This document shows positions 38,389-49,333 of a stretch of DNA of 64,000 bases, piece by piece. The position numbers and the translations under genes are program-made. Within the stretch, counting starts at the first letter, position 1; the number at the start of each line of letters is the position of its first letter. This stretch comes from Phorcus lineatus (lineage: Eukaryota; Mollusca; Gastropoda; Trochida; Trochidae), in the NCBI GenBank assembly GCA_921293015.1, contig OV121096.1, positions 12,341,000 through 12,404,999 on the forward strand, given 5' to 3'. A model generated the notes under the pieces. That model was given only the letters and a program-made list of their open reading frames with translations, was not told where the DNA came from and did no database searches.

Positions 38389-39638
38389 CTTTAAGGTAAA
38401 CAAAGAGATCTAACGAAAAATAAATGTTTCCATTTGCAAAACAAATGACTTTTAATCTAAGATAAAAGAAATATTCTGAAAACGAGAGTACCATGATCTA
38501 TCAAGCGATGCGAAGTCGTCTCCCTACCTTTAATTATCAAAAGATGTTCATACAAAAAAGGCCGCCAATGGTTTTAGCTTGATACTTGATTATTCCCTCT
38601 ACGACTAGGGATGATCATAAGATGTTTTGACCCTCTGAAGATTCTACATTTCTCATAAACTAATGCTTATTTTGGAAATTTGAAATAAAGATTTTTTTTA
38701 AAAAAAACATGCTACTGCCCCTTTAAGAAATATTATCAATATTATTACCTCCCCTCAGAATTGAAGGAATATTACATCTCAAGTATTAATGTTGGGGTGT
38801 TATTTTTGCAAGATTAAAGCATATTTCTTTGCAATACATCTCAGGAAACTTTTTGGACGAACATTATAAACTATATATATACTAACGGTACCATCCGGAA
38901 CTTCTTTCCTTGGTCGCACTGAACCCTTTAAGCGTGATATTGTGCCTTTAAATTTACCTTGAAAATCGGAAACATAATGTCGAAGCCTACTATCTCTTAT
39001 TTGGATTTTAGGCGAACAAAACAAAATCAACGTAACCATCGCTCAAGTTAATATTGATATTGACGAAGACCTTTAGTAAACTGAATGAACATATCAAAGG
39101 GCCTGTAACACGTTCTGTGGACAAAGTGATCTCATAAAAACGAAAATGAAGGTTTCTAATTGCAAGACAATGATATTTAATCAAAAGAAGCAGTTTTAAG
39201 ACGAACGTATCACAATTCGTCAAGCTATGCGAAGCCATTTCCCTACTTCAAATCATTAAAACGCATTCACACAGAAATGGCCGCCAATTGAATCGTAACA
39301 GGTAAACAAAGTGATATCGCCAAAAACGAAAATATATGTTCCGAATTGTAAGGCAATGTCTTTTAATCAAAAGAAACAGTTTGAAAAAAACCCGCACAAT
39401 GATCGGTTAAGCTATGCGAAGCCATTTCCCTACTTCAAATGATTAAAACGGCTTCACACAAAATAACCGCCAGAGGTTTTGCTTGATGCTTGATTATTTT
39501 CTCTACGACTACGGATGATCGGGTTTTGTAATGAGATGTATGACCCTTTGAAGATAATACATTTGGCATAAACTAATGCCCATTAAGGAAAATTTGAAGA
39601 AATAAATCTTTCAAAAATATTTTTTGCTGCTCCTTTAA
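38389..39638. mobile_element. Cluster of three family C-related MITE copies
   Basis: Three direct, diverged repeats (about 38389-38726, 39096-39296 and 39297-39638) share GGTAAACAAAG, GCGAAG...TCCCTAC, and GGCCGCCA followed by TTGAT. Two end in GCTACTGCCCCTTTAA or GCTGCTCCTTTAA, the family C terminus. The middle copy is truncated. Confidence 0.6.
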
Positions 39639-39651
39639 CAAAGCTTCAAAA

Positions 39652-40258
39652 GCTAAACGCACTACTGCACAACAATATTTCGTAAACACAACGCATGCAC
39701 AGATACTGCATATCTCTCGATATTACTCACTATCCTCACTCAAGTAATCTACCTCTTAAGTTATTCAACATATATTTACGTATTCAGGTAGAAAAGCGAT
39801 TTTTAAAGGCTGAAAGTATTCAATGAACTACGATATCGGAAATATTAAAATTTTGCTCATAACCAGAAAAGCGGAAACGGCAGCCGCTATGGTCAATCTA
39901 ATAACAATGCTAATACTGTGATATTAAATCGGTTTATTTACAACATTGCTTTTATAAAACATATTTCATGAATTGTTCTCAGTTTAGAGTTTGGGTAAAT
40001 TCAATACCTGCACACAATACTAGTTCAGCCGTTTCCAAGTGTCAATAATTTATCCGTTTTGTGCACAGCTAACCATAGATTTATTATATGTCCAAGCCGA
40101 CAGCGGCTGTCTTAACGTTTTCATTGTTGATTGCAGGTAAATTGTAAAGAATGTTTAGTATTTCATTGCATCGATAGAAAGTTTAAGTGAATGCATAAGT
40201 CCTCGTAAACCTTAAAATAGCCAATTTAAACCGTAAAAGCGTGCACAAGTGCCTTTAA
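39652..40258. mobile_element. MITE family B, full-length inverted copy
   Basis: This is the reverse complement of the 44457 copy along nearly its whole length. It includes the GC-rich subterminal segment with GACAGCGGCTGTC and the ends TAAACGCACTACTGCAC and GTGCACAAGTGCCTTTAA. Confidence 0.75.
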
Positions 40259-40566
40259 ACCATCTAGTTTTCATTCATGCCTATTGACTATTTTTGTCTT
40301 TGTGTGTCAGGCGTTTATTTAGATGTCATTCTGTAAATGTACTGATTATGTAAGCAGGAGTAGCGTGAGTAAATAAATGCATTACGAAAGCTTTTAACGA
40401 AAACTTTTTCACCATAGAGTCTACATTATAACTTGTCTATATATATCTTAGTCAATTGTCTGTTTCACTGTTCTGCTTTATTTAAAAAATGCCATCTTCA
40501 TTTACCGTATCTTGCGTCAATAACAGATCGTATCAGATGGGCCAATAGATTTTGTTCGATACGGTT

Positions 40567-41229
40567 TTAAAGGCACTGACTCACACAACAATTCATAAAT
40601 TGAGTAACACATAGATAGTGCATACCTCTTAATTTTACTAACGATCTACACTTAGGTATTCTATCATAAAATTAATTTTGAATTTAGATACGTATTCAGG
40701 GTATACAGTAAATTGTAAAAGCTCTTATAGGCAATATTCAAATTTTACATATAATTTAAAGACAAAAAAACGGCAGTCGCTTTGGAAAATGCATGCGTAT
40801 ACTATGCACAAGAAATATGGAAGTTGGAGACATCAAGTTATGCCCATAATGTACACAACCGACTCTTACGATTTTAATATCCATGTCTGACCTCAACCTT
40901 GCCAACTTTTCATTATTGGTTGTAGTTAAATATGAATAATAAGAAGTATTTTATTGTATCGATAGAAAGCTAAATGAGTACATATGCTCTTATGCATCCT
41001 CAAAAGCAAATTGAGCGCGAAAATACGTGCTATGTGTAGTGCAGAACGCTTTTGCGGTTCAAATTAGCTCTTTAAAGGCATATAAGGGTGCAGGAACTCA
41101 CTATAACTTTCTACCCATGCAATTACATACTTATTATTTTTGTATAATTGACCGTTAGTAGTATCGAGAAATGTGCACACTGTGCATTCGTTGTATGTAA
41201 GAAGTAAAGGTATGCACTAGTGCCTTTAA
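40567..41229. mobile_element. MITE family B-related copy (diverged)
   Basis: TTAA-bounded, with TTAAAGGCACTGACTCACAC at the left and TATGCACTAGTGCCTTTAA at the right. The interior is diverged, with a possible inner end near 41073 (TTTAAAGGCATATAAG), so a nested or composite insertion is possible. Confidence 0.6.
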
Positions 41230-42210
41230 GTATCATAAGTATTTGGAAAGAAAGTATTGCAACACCTTTTCTTGACCTTTTTTGTGTTGTTTTCTTGATT
41301 TCTGCAATTGTAGGCTACTTCATACGACAAAACACATTTTGGTTCGCCAAATATATGAATAATTCTTCTGATAATTTCACGACCAAAAAGGAATGGAACT
41401 CGTCCAAGAATCTTGAACATAGCCTTTCGTTGGATATAGGAAATCAGTGAAGCGAACGACCTCGCAGACAGTCTCAGTGTTGTGTTTAACCAATGAGAGG
41501 ACGTTTCCGGAAACCATTTGTTTTCGAAAGCTGAATTTGTTGTTTTAGTATCTTCAGTTATGGACTAGCATCCATTTCTACTAATCGAATATTGATGTTA
41601 AGGAAAAACATTTTCCCTTTGGCTGTTTTACAATAGTACGTTACTACGTTGTATTCCCAAATTACGAAGAAACGGCCCTCTTAGTAAATTTAGTAAGTTC
41701 CGGTTTAAAATAAATCAGAAAAAATATTCAAAGCAAAGAGTTATATTTCCATAGTGAGTAACCATTCCTTCTGAACATAAAATTTATTAAACATATATGA
41801 CTAAAAAATTGAATGTAATTTTCTTGGGTTATTCATCAGTGATATAAAGTTATAGTTTCAGGGTTTTGTGGCACATTGTTTCTACATTAAACATTGCTTT
41901 ATGAAAATGTTTTTGAATATCGCATTTTACTATAAAATTTCCCTTTTGCATATATAGTTATGTTTTTCGTGTAGATTTGATTTTAGAAATAGTGTGACTC
42001 AACTGAGATAATGCTCAAATTATATATTGATATTTATGTATTAACACAAACATGCATTTTAAAAATATCTTCATGTTTAAATACACCACAAGGTCGAATC
42101 TATTAACGTCTTATTCTTCTATTTTAGTAATTTCGCTTAAAGTTGGCACCTCTCTTTTGACAATCTAAAAAAAATAGTTCTTGATATTGTTAATAATCTG
42201 GGTCTAAATG

Positions 42211-42297
42211 TTCGAAGCTCTCTTAGTGCTAAGATAGTCGTAGGCCACTGTTAATGTATGGTACTTACGACTATCTTAGCACTAAGAGAGCTTCGAA
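42211..42297. repeat. Perfect 32-bp inverted repeat
   Basis: Arms 42211-42242 and 42266-42297 are exact reverse complements containing CTCTCTTAGTGCTAAGATAG, with a 23-nt spacer. One arm also occurs alone at about 36924-36958. It lies in the M1 intron. Confidence 0.85.
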
Positions 42298-42544
42298 AAT
42301 ACAGGTCCTGAGTAATTTATTAAATATCATTCAATCAGATTGCACTTATAAGAGTTTATAATGATTACTGGATACCAGGTCATTTGAAATATCGATTTAA
42401 TGATCGATTTGGATCTCTATAACAGCCATATATATTTGACACTATCGTGTGTATTCTTTAATGTCACCATTGCAGAAATATACCCCGGCCAGACCTCTTC
42501 TCTTGTAGATTGCAGAGTTGTCCATCCAAACGAGCTGCTGTAGT

Positions 42545-43870
42545 CAAGTCTTTTATTCGTATGAAGGCCATTGGCCCATATACAACGATAGAACATACAT
42601 GCAATAAGTATATAACATACATGGTAAGCGTCTCTGAATATCACACATTTGGGGCTTGATACAATACATGGGAATTTCTAAGTAACTTGATTCTGTCTTA
42701 ATTCAAAACTCAGACATAAATATTAACATAGATTATTTAATAGTTCTGCAGAAATAGAAGATATTAATTGATTAAATTTATAGGTTGATGGATTTTCATA
42801 GTATAATTTTGGTACATATTTGATTCTCAATTCAACATAACATTCACAAATCAACATAAAATGGAACTCATCCTCGATTCCTTTTTTGCACATAGGACAT
42901 AAACGTTTATTGTAATCGATTCCTTGCCATCGTCCTTCATTTACTTTTAATTTGAGAATACCCGCTCCATTCCTTATGAAAATATGTCTATGTTTTTTAT
43001 TAGTTAACAATGTAAGATATTTCTCTGGTACAAGAAGACTTTTATATTGTCTGTACAACTTATATCTTGAACTTTCCTGGATTGTACTATTCCATTTCTG
43101 TATATACATATCAATTGCAACTCTTTTAAACATATGAAGAAATAAAGATTCATTGCCGACACCTTGAAATAACCAAACATAACCAAATAGATTACGTACA
43201 GATGAAACATAATTATCATAACCACAATTATCATAATATATCAACATTTCATATCCTTTTTTCGGTATTCTTTGCTGGAACATATTTACAAGTTTAAGCC
43301 AGTATTTTATAAAACGACATTGAGCATTTATGTACAGTGGGAACCGTCCACATTCACCATAAACGATTACATTTGGTGTTTGTGGACCAACATATAAAAA
43401 TTTCTTACAAGCAATTAAATGTACATGTTCAATCTTTTGAAAGTTGAAACTACCCCACGCTTCGGCACCATACAAAAGGATTGGTTGAATTTGGGTATCA
43501 AATATCTTGAAGAAAACGGAATAATCAACAGTGTTTAATTTATACAAATAGTGAATTACTTCTAAATGTGCCCTTTTCCGCCGAGCTGATAAGTCCAAAA
43601 TACATTTATTAAACTTACAAGACGAAGAAAACGGTATACCTAGATATCTATATGAGTCAACTAATAAAATACGCTTTCCTTTATAGAACCATTTTTCATT
43701 TTTGGATAAGGGTCCCCCTCTTCTTAAGACAACAATATTAGTTTTCTCTAGATTGACATGTAATCCCCACTTGTCTGCGTACGTTTCTAAAATTGATAAG
43801 CTGTACTTATCAACATAGGTCATTCGGTGCAGCATGACGTCATTGATTTGTTTATGCAATTAACATGCTA
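42545..43870 (-). mobile_element. 5'-truncated LINE (non-LTR retrotransposon), 3' end of ORF2
   Basis: A 378-residue minus-strand frame (43859-42723) has the thumb and C-terminal part of a LINE reverse transcriptase. It contains WGLHVNLEKTNIVVLRRGG near the start, YRYLGIPF, IQPILLYGAEAWG and a C-terminal CPMCKKGIEDEFHFMLICE zinc-knuckle-like motif. The FADD active-site motif and the endonuclease are missing, as in normal 5' truncation. The 3' UTR has GGGCCAATGGCCTTCATACG and ends in AATAAAAGACTTGAC near 42545, a tail style I associate with molluscan LINEs. It sits in the long M1 intron. The frame is intact over its length, so the insertion is fairly young. The clade was not determined. Confidence 0.85.
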
Positions 43871-44455
43871 ACCACGATGTCGACAAAGACAATTATTATA
43901 ACACTTATATTAATAGTGATGTTGTTTTTAGTAGACTTACAACAACATGTTTATTTTTATTCATGTTTCGGTAGTCAATTCTCGAGGCATAAGCAAGGAG
44001 AGCATCATTTTCAATATTGATTAACAGACAATAGCTTGAGCTCTTGTCTACAAAATCTTTTAATTCTCTTACATCAATGTAAGGTGTAGTCTTAATCATT
44101 CTTCAAATGCATACTTTATAAGTAGCAACTTCGGGTATAGTTAAAATATTATTGCATTCACGTCTCCTCCAGTTTCAACAACCCGGAAGTTTCACGAGGG
44201 TTTGAACTAAGTTGATGACGAAAGCAAATCATTTTCTGTTTCAAAACGATTGAATCAGTTGTTTTGAGGCCCACTGATAAATTAAACTCATTTAGAATCT
44301 GTTTGATTAACATAACGTGTCTGCGCAACCCAAAAAGGCCTCTTAGTTTTCGTTTCGATTCAGGCAAATTTTGAATTTTAAACAGATCACAAATAAAATA
44401 TATACGTTTAGTTATTAATAACTTATTGATTAAGAATATATCAGCGACTTTTTAC

Positions 44456-45105
44456 CTTAAAGGCAATAGTGCACGCTTTTACGGTTTAAATTGGCTATTT
44501 TAAGGTTTAAGGGGACTTATGCATTCACTTAAGCTATTTATCGATGCAATGAAATTCTTTATAATTGACCTGCAATCAACAATGGAAAACTTTAGACAGC
44601 CGCTGTCGGCTTGGACATATAATAAATTTATGGTTAGCTGTGCACAAAACGGATAAATCATAGACACTTGAACGCGGCTGAACTAGTATTGAATTTACCT
44701 ATACTCTGAACCGAGAACAAAGAATGAATTATGTTTTATGAAAGCAATGTTGTTAATAAACCGATTTAATAACACAGCATTAGCATTGCTATTAGATTGA
44801 CCAAAGCGGCTGCTGTTTCCGCTTTTTTGGTTATAAGCAAAATCTTACTATTTCCGATATCGTAGTTCATGCGGATTTAAAGTTACGTTGCATTAAATAC
44901 TTCTGCTCTTTAAAAATCAACTTTACTACCTGAATACGTAAATATTTGTTAAATAACTAACGAGGTAGATTACTTGAGTGAGGATCTTCAATAATATCAA
45001 GAGATATGCAGTATGTGTGCATTCGTTGTGTTTAAGAAATATTGGTGTGCACTAGTGCGTTTAAATGCAAGATCACTTTGTTTCAAACCGAAATCTTCCA
45101 TTTAC
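44456..45105 (-). other. Predicted 5' noncoding exon of M1, interrupted by a MITE
   Basis: With the 44457-45063 MITE removed, this sequence aligns with the M2 5' exon. Both contain GGAAGATTTCG, TTTGAAAC and then TTTAAG|GTAAA on the minus strand. The donor reads TTAAG|GTAAAA at 44456/44455. If used, the exon carries about 600 nt of transposon sequence, and the intron to the coding exon at 28501 is about 16 kb. Joining TTTAAG to ATGTTTGC puts the start codon at the exon junction, exactly as in M2. Transcription start near 45105 is inferred from the TATA-like element 30 bp upstream. Confidence 0.55.
44457..45063. mobile_element. MITE family B inserted at the M1 splice donor
   Basis: This 607-bp element includes TTAA at both ends. 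The left end is TTAAAGGCAATAGTGCACGC; the right end is GTGCACTAGTGCGTTTAA. The flanks rejoin at TTAA to give a sequence aligned with the M2 5' exon and donor, so the insertion site is known to the base. Confidence 0.8.
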
Positions 45106-45130
45106 CGAACATTTTCAATTACTTTTCCAT

Positions 45131-45149
45131 TATACACTGTTACTATAAA
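45131..45149 (-). promoter_or_regulatory. Conserved TATA-like promoter core of M1
   Basis: On the plus strand it reads TATACACTGTTACTATAAA, nearly identical to the M2 core. It lies about 30 bp upstream of the conserved 5' exon start at ~45105. Its conservation suggests M1 is still, or was recently, transcribed from here despite the MITE in its first exon. Confidence 0.5.
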
Positions 45150-45589
45150 TTTATGCTCGTGTTTACAAACATTATTAGTTACAACCCGATGTGACGTCGA
45201 TGGGTCCTTGAATATGTCCATTTTAGACAACAGTAAACTATGCGACCTCTGAGTAATCGATAAAATAACTCGTTCCGTTTTAGCAAAACTTCCCTGATAA
45301 CTGATATCCTCATCTTAATCCAGCTGAACAGGCTGATAATAATTCCCAAGCAGTGTGAGTCAGATGATGCGTTGACGTACACATTAACGTCTTTTGCCCA
45401 TTAAGGCCGTTAATTTACCTTTAAATGCAATAGCTATCTAAAACGTTTTATGCCTTTTTGTAGCACACTGGTAATACATTTAAGATAACATGGCAACGGA
45501 ATTAAATACTTTTCTTATTTTCTTATTTGTCTTCTTTTGTATTCAAAATAGAGCAAAGTTCAAATGAAACACTAGTTAACATGTCGTTT

Positions 45590-45775
45590 AAGGGGATCAT
45601 TCGTAAATATAGAGCAAATGGCTTTCTACGAATAAATGTCTGTCTATAAACCAAATTAACAGTAACTGCCTCGAATAGATACTTGACGTCGGTCTAGATC
45701 GTCTCTATTCAGGCTTAAATTGCTGGCGAGATTCCATTTTGGTGTCCGGAAATTTCAGTTTTCGTAATCCATGAG
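45590..45775 (-). promoter_or_regulatory. Duplicated upstream block of M1 (paired with 51845-51990 of M2)
   Basis: Both copies carry, in order, GATCATTCGTAAA, GAATAG followed by ACTTGACGTC (a CRE-like TGACGTC), and ATTGCTG...ATTTTGGTGT. The similarity lies upstream of the two paralogous promoters, so it is either leftover duplication or kept regulatory sequence. Confidence 0.4.
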
Positions 45776-46321
45776 TCTTACATACTGATGTCATGTCATG
45801 TAGACATCGATATACCCTATATATACCTATAACTAGGCAAAGAAAAAGCAGAATATGCTTAAAAACGGAGAGTAAATCAAGTGAATTTTTAAGAAGTGAT
45901 ATCCAAGTTTGTGTATTTGTGATATAAATGACTGATTTTAAACAGTGTCTATTCGAAACTTGTTCCTTATGACATAATTCTTATAAACAATTATAGCATA
46001 AATAAATAAACGCAATTTAAATAAATTTAGATCTGCATGTTTTTAAAAACAGGCCACACTGAAATAACGTAGCATAGAACTAGATTTATTCAGATTGACA
46101 TATTCGGGAATATCCTATCGAATTTTGTTTGAAAGATTAAACCCTTCGGACTGTTCCTTTGAAGTCAGTTCTTGCCCACTGATCACAACCGAAATTTCGT
46201 ATCACACGCTGGAAATAAGACTCGATAGATAACTGTGGTCTATTCGTTATTCAATACTTGTTCGTCTTAACTCGATTTTGATAAGTAGAGAACTGTAAAG
46301 TCAACTATGTTATAAGCTTAA

Positions 46322-46610
46322 GGATGATAACGCTCAAGGCATCGATCCTGAGCTGAGAACTATCATCTGTACAGCAATGATGTTACCCAACAATATCCCC
46401 TGATTTCAATCCCATTGAACATATTTTGGACCAAATTGGGATTGGTAGGTAGACGATACGCTATTCCACAAACAGGGAATTGAAGGCAGCTTTACATGAC
46501 TATATCCCCTGATTCCCGTTGAATAATTAGGAAGGCGTATAAGGGCTGTGCTGAGAAGCAGTCTGATTAACATCGACCGTGTTCCGAGGAATAAATGTTT
46601 TTAAAAATTG
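46322..46610 (+). mobile_element. Degraded Tc1/mariner transposase fragment
   Basis: Translation gives DNAQGIDPELRTII and then SPDFNPIEHILDQIG, the DDE-transposase signature around the last catalytic acidic residues of Tc1-like elements. NRELKAALHDYIP and, in another frame, IRAVLRSSLINIDRVPRNK follow. In-frame stops (after GIGR and after DYIP) and a frame change near 46510 show it is dead. No terminal inverted repeats were found around it. Confidence 0.8.
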
Positions 46611-46740
46611 AACCAGGGGGATTCAAACATATTCTACCAGGGGCTTTCCTCTCCACAACGGTCTGAAAGCACCTTCGTTACTCGATTTTAATCAGACTGT
46701 GCACGGGGTTGCAGCACACGTTATTGACACTTTCTTTACT

Positions 46741-47127
46741 TTAAAGGGGCAGTAGCACGATTTCTCTTAAACAAGTTGCAGTGTATTTGAAAATCAATTT
46801 CACCAACAGTTAAACATCCTTGTGTCTTTGGAAAATCAAGTTGAAGAATGATAATAGATGGTTCGATGAAGTCATGGGAATCCTTTTTATATTCTAAATA
46901 ATAAAAGGCTTTCACATTTAAACGAGCGCCACAGAGTTACATTAAAATGAGCGCCACAGAGTTTTCCCTTTATACGGGACACCAGTTTCTAACGAGTACT
47001 GATAATCGGGTCGTGTATCGATAATTTTTGCCCTCTTAAGTATATATATCAAGTATATATCAACTTTTATCCTAAATGGCAATTTTTAAAAGTATAACCA
47101 GCAAAAAACGTGCTACAGCCCCTTTAA
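46741..47127. mobile_element. MITE family C
   Basis: TTAA-bounded 387-bp element with inverted ends TTAAAGGGGCAGTAGCACGA and ACGTGCTACAGCCCCTTTAA. An isolated matching left end lies in NUP50 intron 1 at 12417. Confidence 0.75.
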
Positions 47128-48679
47128 GATACTGACTGAGTCGATTCAATATGGTAAACTCTGATGGCGCATCCCAAGAAGTTTTTCTTGCAATACACAA
47201 AGATATGTGATTTTGTTCTAACTGCACCCATGTGGTGTCCTATTGCCCAAGTGCCTACCTTTAATTAACGTCATATACGAAACGGATTATACTGCCAATG
47301 GTCTTTTTTGCATGTTTGATATATAGGTTCTCAGTAATGCGTCTTTGAAATCCGAACTGACCAATATCCCGGGGGTACATGATTTAAAGAAATATGCAGT
47401 TTATGACAACAAAGATGACAAACATATTTGGTACAAGGAAAAGGCGGGAGGGGATAAAGTAACGTAAACTTTCTACAATTTTACTCGTGAAAATGAACAT
47501 ACTTTGCAAACACATGATATCAGCAATGAATAAAGACATACATATAAACATAGAGAGTGCAATAGTTAATCTTTACAAATGAACAATAATTGATGAAATT
47601 ACATAATACTAAAGGTGATGGGAGTAGAGAAAGGGCACAGCAATTATCGCGACACTGGACTAACCCCACGTAAACAAGAAACGCAGGACATCAATATTGA
47701 AAATATTGCGGCACATACTTGGCAAAACAAAGGTCACATTTTGCACTAAGAAGTTTTGACTTGGTATAATTTCCTCTAGTCTTGCGCGTGTCTTTATTTC
47801 TCTCCAAGAATCCTCTAGGTTTCGTCCAAGTAGGAAGTCCCGTGCGTATCACATCTTTGAACAATGGTCATTGACATATTATGTTCGGGAATATGTCTCT
47901 TACTTTTCGTTTTGATTTCACTGTTATGGGGTACTTTTGGACAAAGAAATCGTCCGTCAGTTTCATCTCCGGAGAAGAACTAAAAAAAAATTCATTAAAT
48001 TTTGTAAAAAATTTGTATTTGTATAACCAACCGAATACCTTTTGATATTTTCCGAATTATGTTTTATAAAGTTTTGATTTTTACAATTTTTACAGAGATA
48101 TTATCGTTTATAGTGCAGAATAAAAGCAGTTTACCTTTCTTGCTGAAACCGTTAATGAGTGTTATCAATATATGAATATCTTAACTCTTCTCCAGAGATA
48201 TATTGGCAATTAGGCACTTCGGGACCTTTGGGATATGAAATTTTCTGATGATTCTTGTTTTAATATATGCCACATGAGGAGTCGAAGTCTATGTTATCGC
48301 GTATTTCGTGATCCCTTTGCTTCCATATGAAGTCCAAATTATTTTGAAAGTCTCGCTCGAACCCAGTGACACACTGCACCATCATACTATTCGACGAACA
48401 ACGTAGAGAACAAAATCTCTTGTCTACATGTAAGGTGAAACTATAGCTAACATTATTAACTTCTCGATGTCGACCAAGCAATGAAGTCTACAAACTTTCT
48501 TACAATCCCCAAAATATGCGTGTAGCCCATCCGCTGGCACGCTGCTCTCATTATTGTTGGACTTCGTCTGAAATCGCTCAGCTAAGATCACAATGTGTCA
48601 CTACGACCTCCTGACATTCGTTTCCAAATTGGTAACATTTGACATTCTCTCAGCGTAGTTTCAACAAGTATGAAAACAA

Positions 48680-49333
48680 CTACGATGTTTCATCCTCTTT
48701 TTTCTCAGGTTCATCCGAACTTTTTTCGTCCAGCAATCGTGGCTGTTGGTTGGAGCTGGGTTGGATCTTTGATTCCATTTGATCCTCTGATCTGTTTTGA
48801 TTACGAGCAACAAGGGCTTTGTTCCTAATTATCGCTTGGATAACTTTACCTGGTATTTGAATGCCGTCTACCTCGTCTTCCCCTTCACCTATATCCGAGT
48901 TATTTCCCCTTGCCAAGATATCATTGTGTGAGTTATCCCCCCTTTCGTTTATCCCGTCTGAAACATCAGGCAGTGGTTTGTGTCTCCGGACTTTATGTCG
49001 TTTGTGTTCTTCCACCATTAAACTACGTGTAAGGTCGTCCAGATTATGATTATCTAATCCTATTGGAGCTGAACACGGAATTGTTCCTGCAGGGAGAACT
49101 TCATTGGAATCGGTTCTCCCTCCTTCCATTCCAGTCTCGTTGAATGAACCAGTGCTGTCTTTATCGCTTCTACTCTCATTATCACGTCTATTGTGATGAG
49201 TATGCATCACTGCATCACGATGATTTGTCTCGACATGAGAGACAGGATTTTCTGATGGAGTGCCGATGTCTGTTTTCTGATGCCATAACCAGAAGGCTAC
49301 GGCAATGAAGATTGCAACTATTGCAACAAGCAT
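48680..49333 (-). CDS. M2: single-pass membrane protein, paralog of M1
   Basis: The exon begins right after a splice acceptor (ATTTTCCAG|ATGCTTG) and encodes 217 residues from that ATG. The open frame continues 11 codons upstream, but those lie in the intron. The membrane segment is MLVAIVAIFIAVAFWLW, followed by HQK. Colinear blocks shared with M1 include DIGTPSENPVSHVETNH, ETGMEGGRTDSN, NLDDLTRSLM (97-106), EEHKRHKVRRHKP and the C-terminal module (171-200, with KIQPSSNQQPRL). It has one RGD (131-133) and a RGNN where M1 has RGDN. The C-terminus is acidic rather than basic, and the module is the most diverged of the three copies. The 3' flank (48520-48590) resembles that of M1 (27575-27655), so the whole unit was duplicated. 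Function unknown. Confidence 0.8.
   Translation of the reverse strand: MLVAIVAIFIAVAFWLWHQKTDIGTPSENPVSHVETNHRDAVMHTHHNRRDNESRSDKDSTGSFNETGMEGGRTDSNEVLPAGTIPCSAPIGLDNHNLDDLTRSLMVEEHKRHKVRRHKPLPDVSDGINERGDNSHNDILARGNNSDIGEGEDEVDGIQIPGKVIQAIIRNKALVARNQNRSEDQMESKIQPSSNQQPRLLDEKSSDEPEKKEDETS

Larger units (their letters stand above)
28502..44455 (-). other. Inferred long first intron of M1
   Basis: About 16 kb between the M1 coding exon and its 5' exon. Contents, each listed separately: two minisatellites, a SINE, an ERE palindrome, a foldback hairpin, MITEs of families A, B and C, a palindrome with a lone arm, and the LINE fragment. The first ~500 bp (28502-29030) resemble the M2 intron at about 49640-49890. 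The remainder (30.8-32.6, 35.4-38.3 and 41.2-42.2 kb) shows nothing I can name. Confidence 0.5.

Noticed and set aside
43905-44367. Two minus-strand frames upstream of the LINE fragment
   Set aside because: Considered as upstream LINE ORF sequence, but no endonuclease or reverse-transcriptase motif is present.
48260-48481. 73-residue minus-strand frame downstream of M2
   Set aside because: Composition is plausible (Cys pairs near the start), but no counterpart follows M1 or M3 and no convincing splice link was found.
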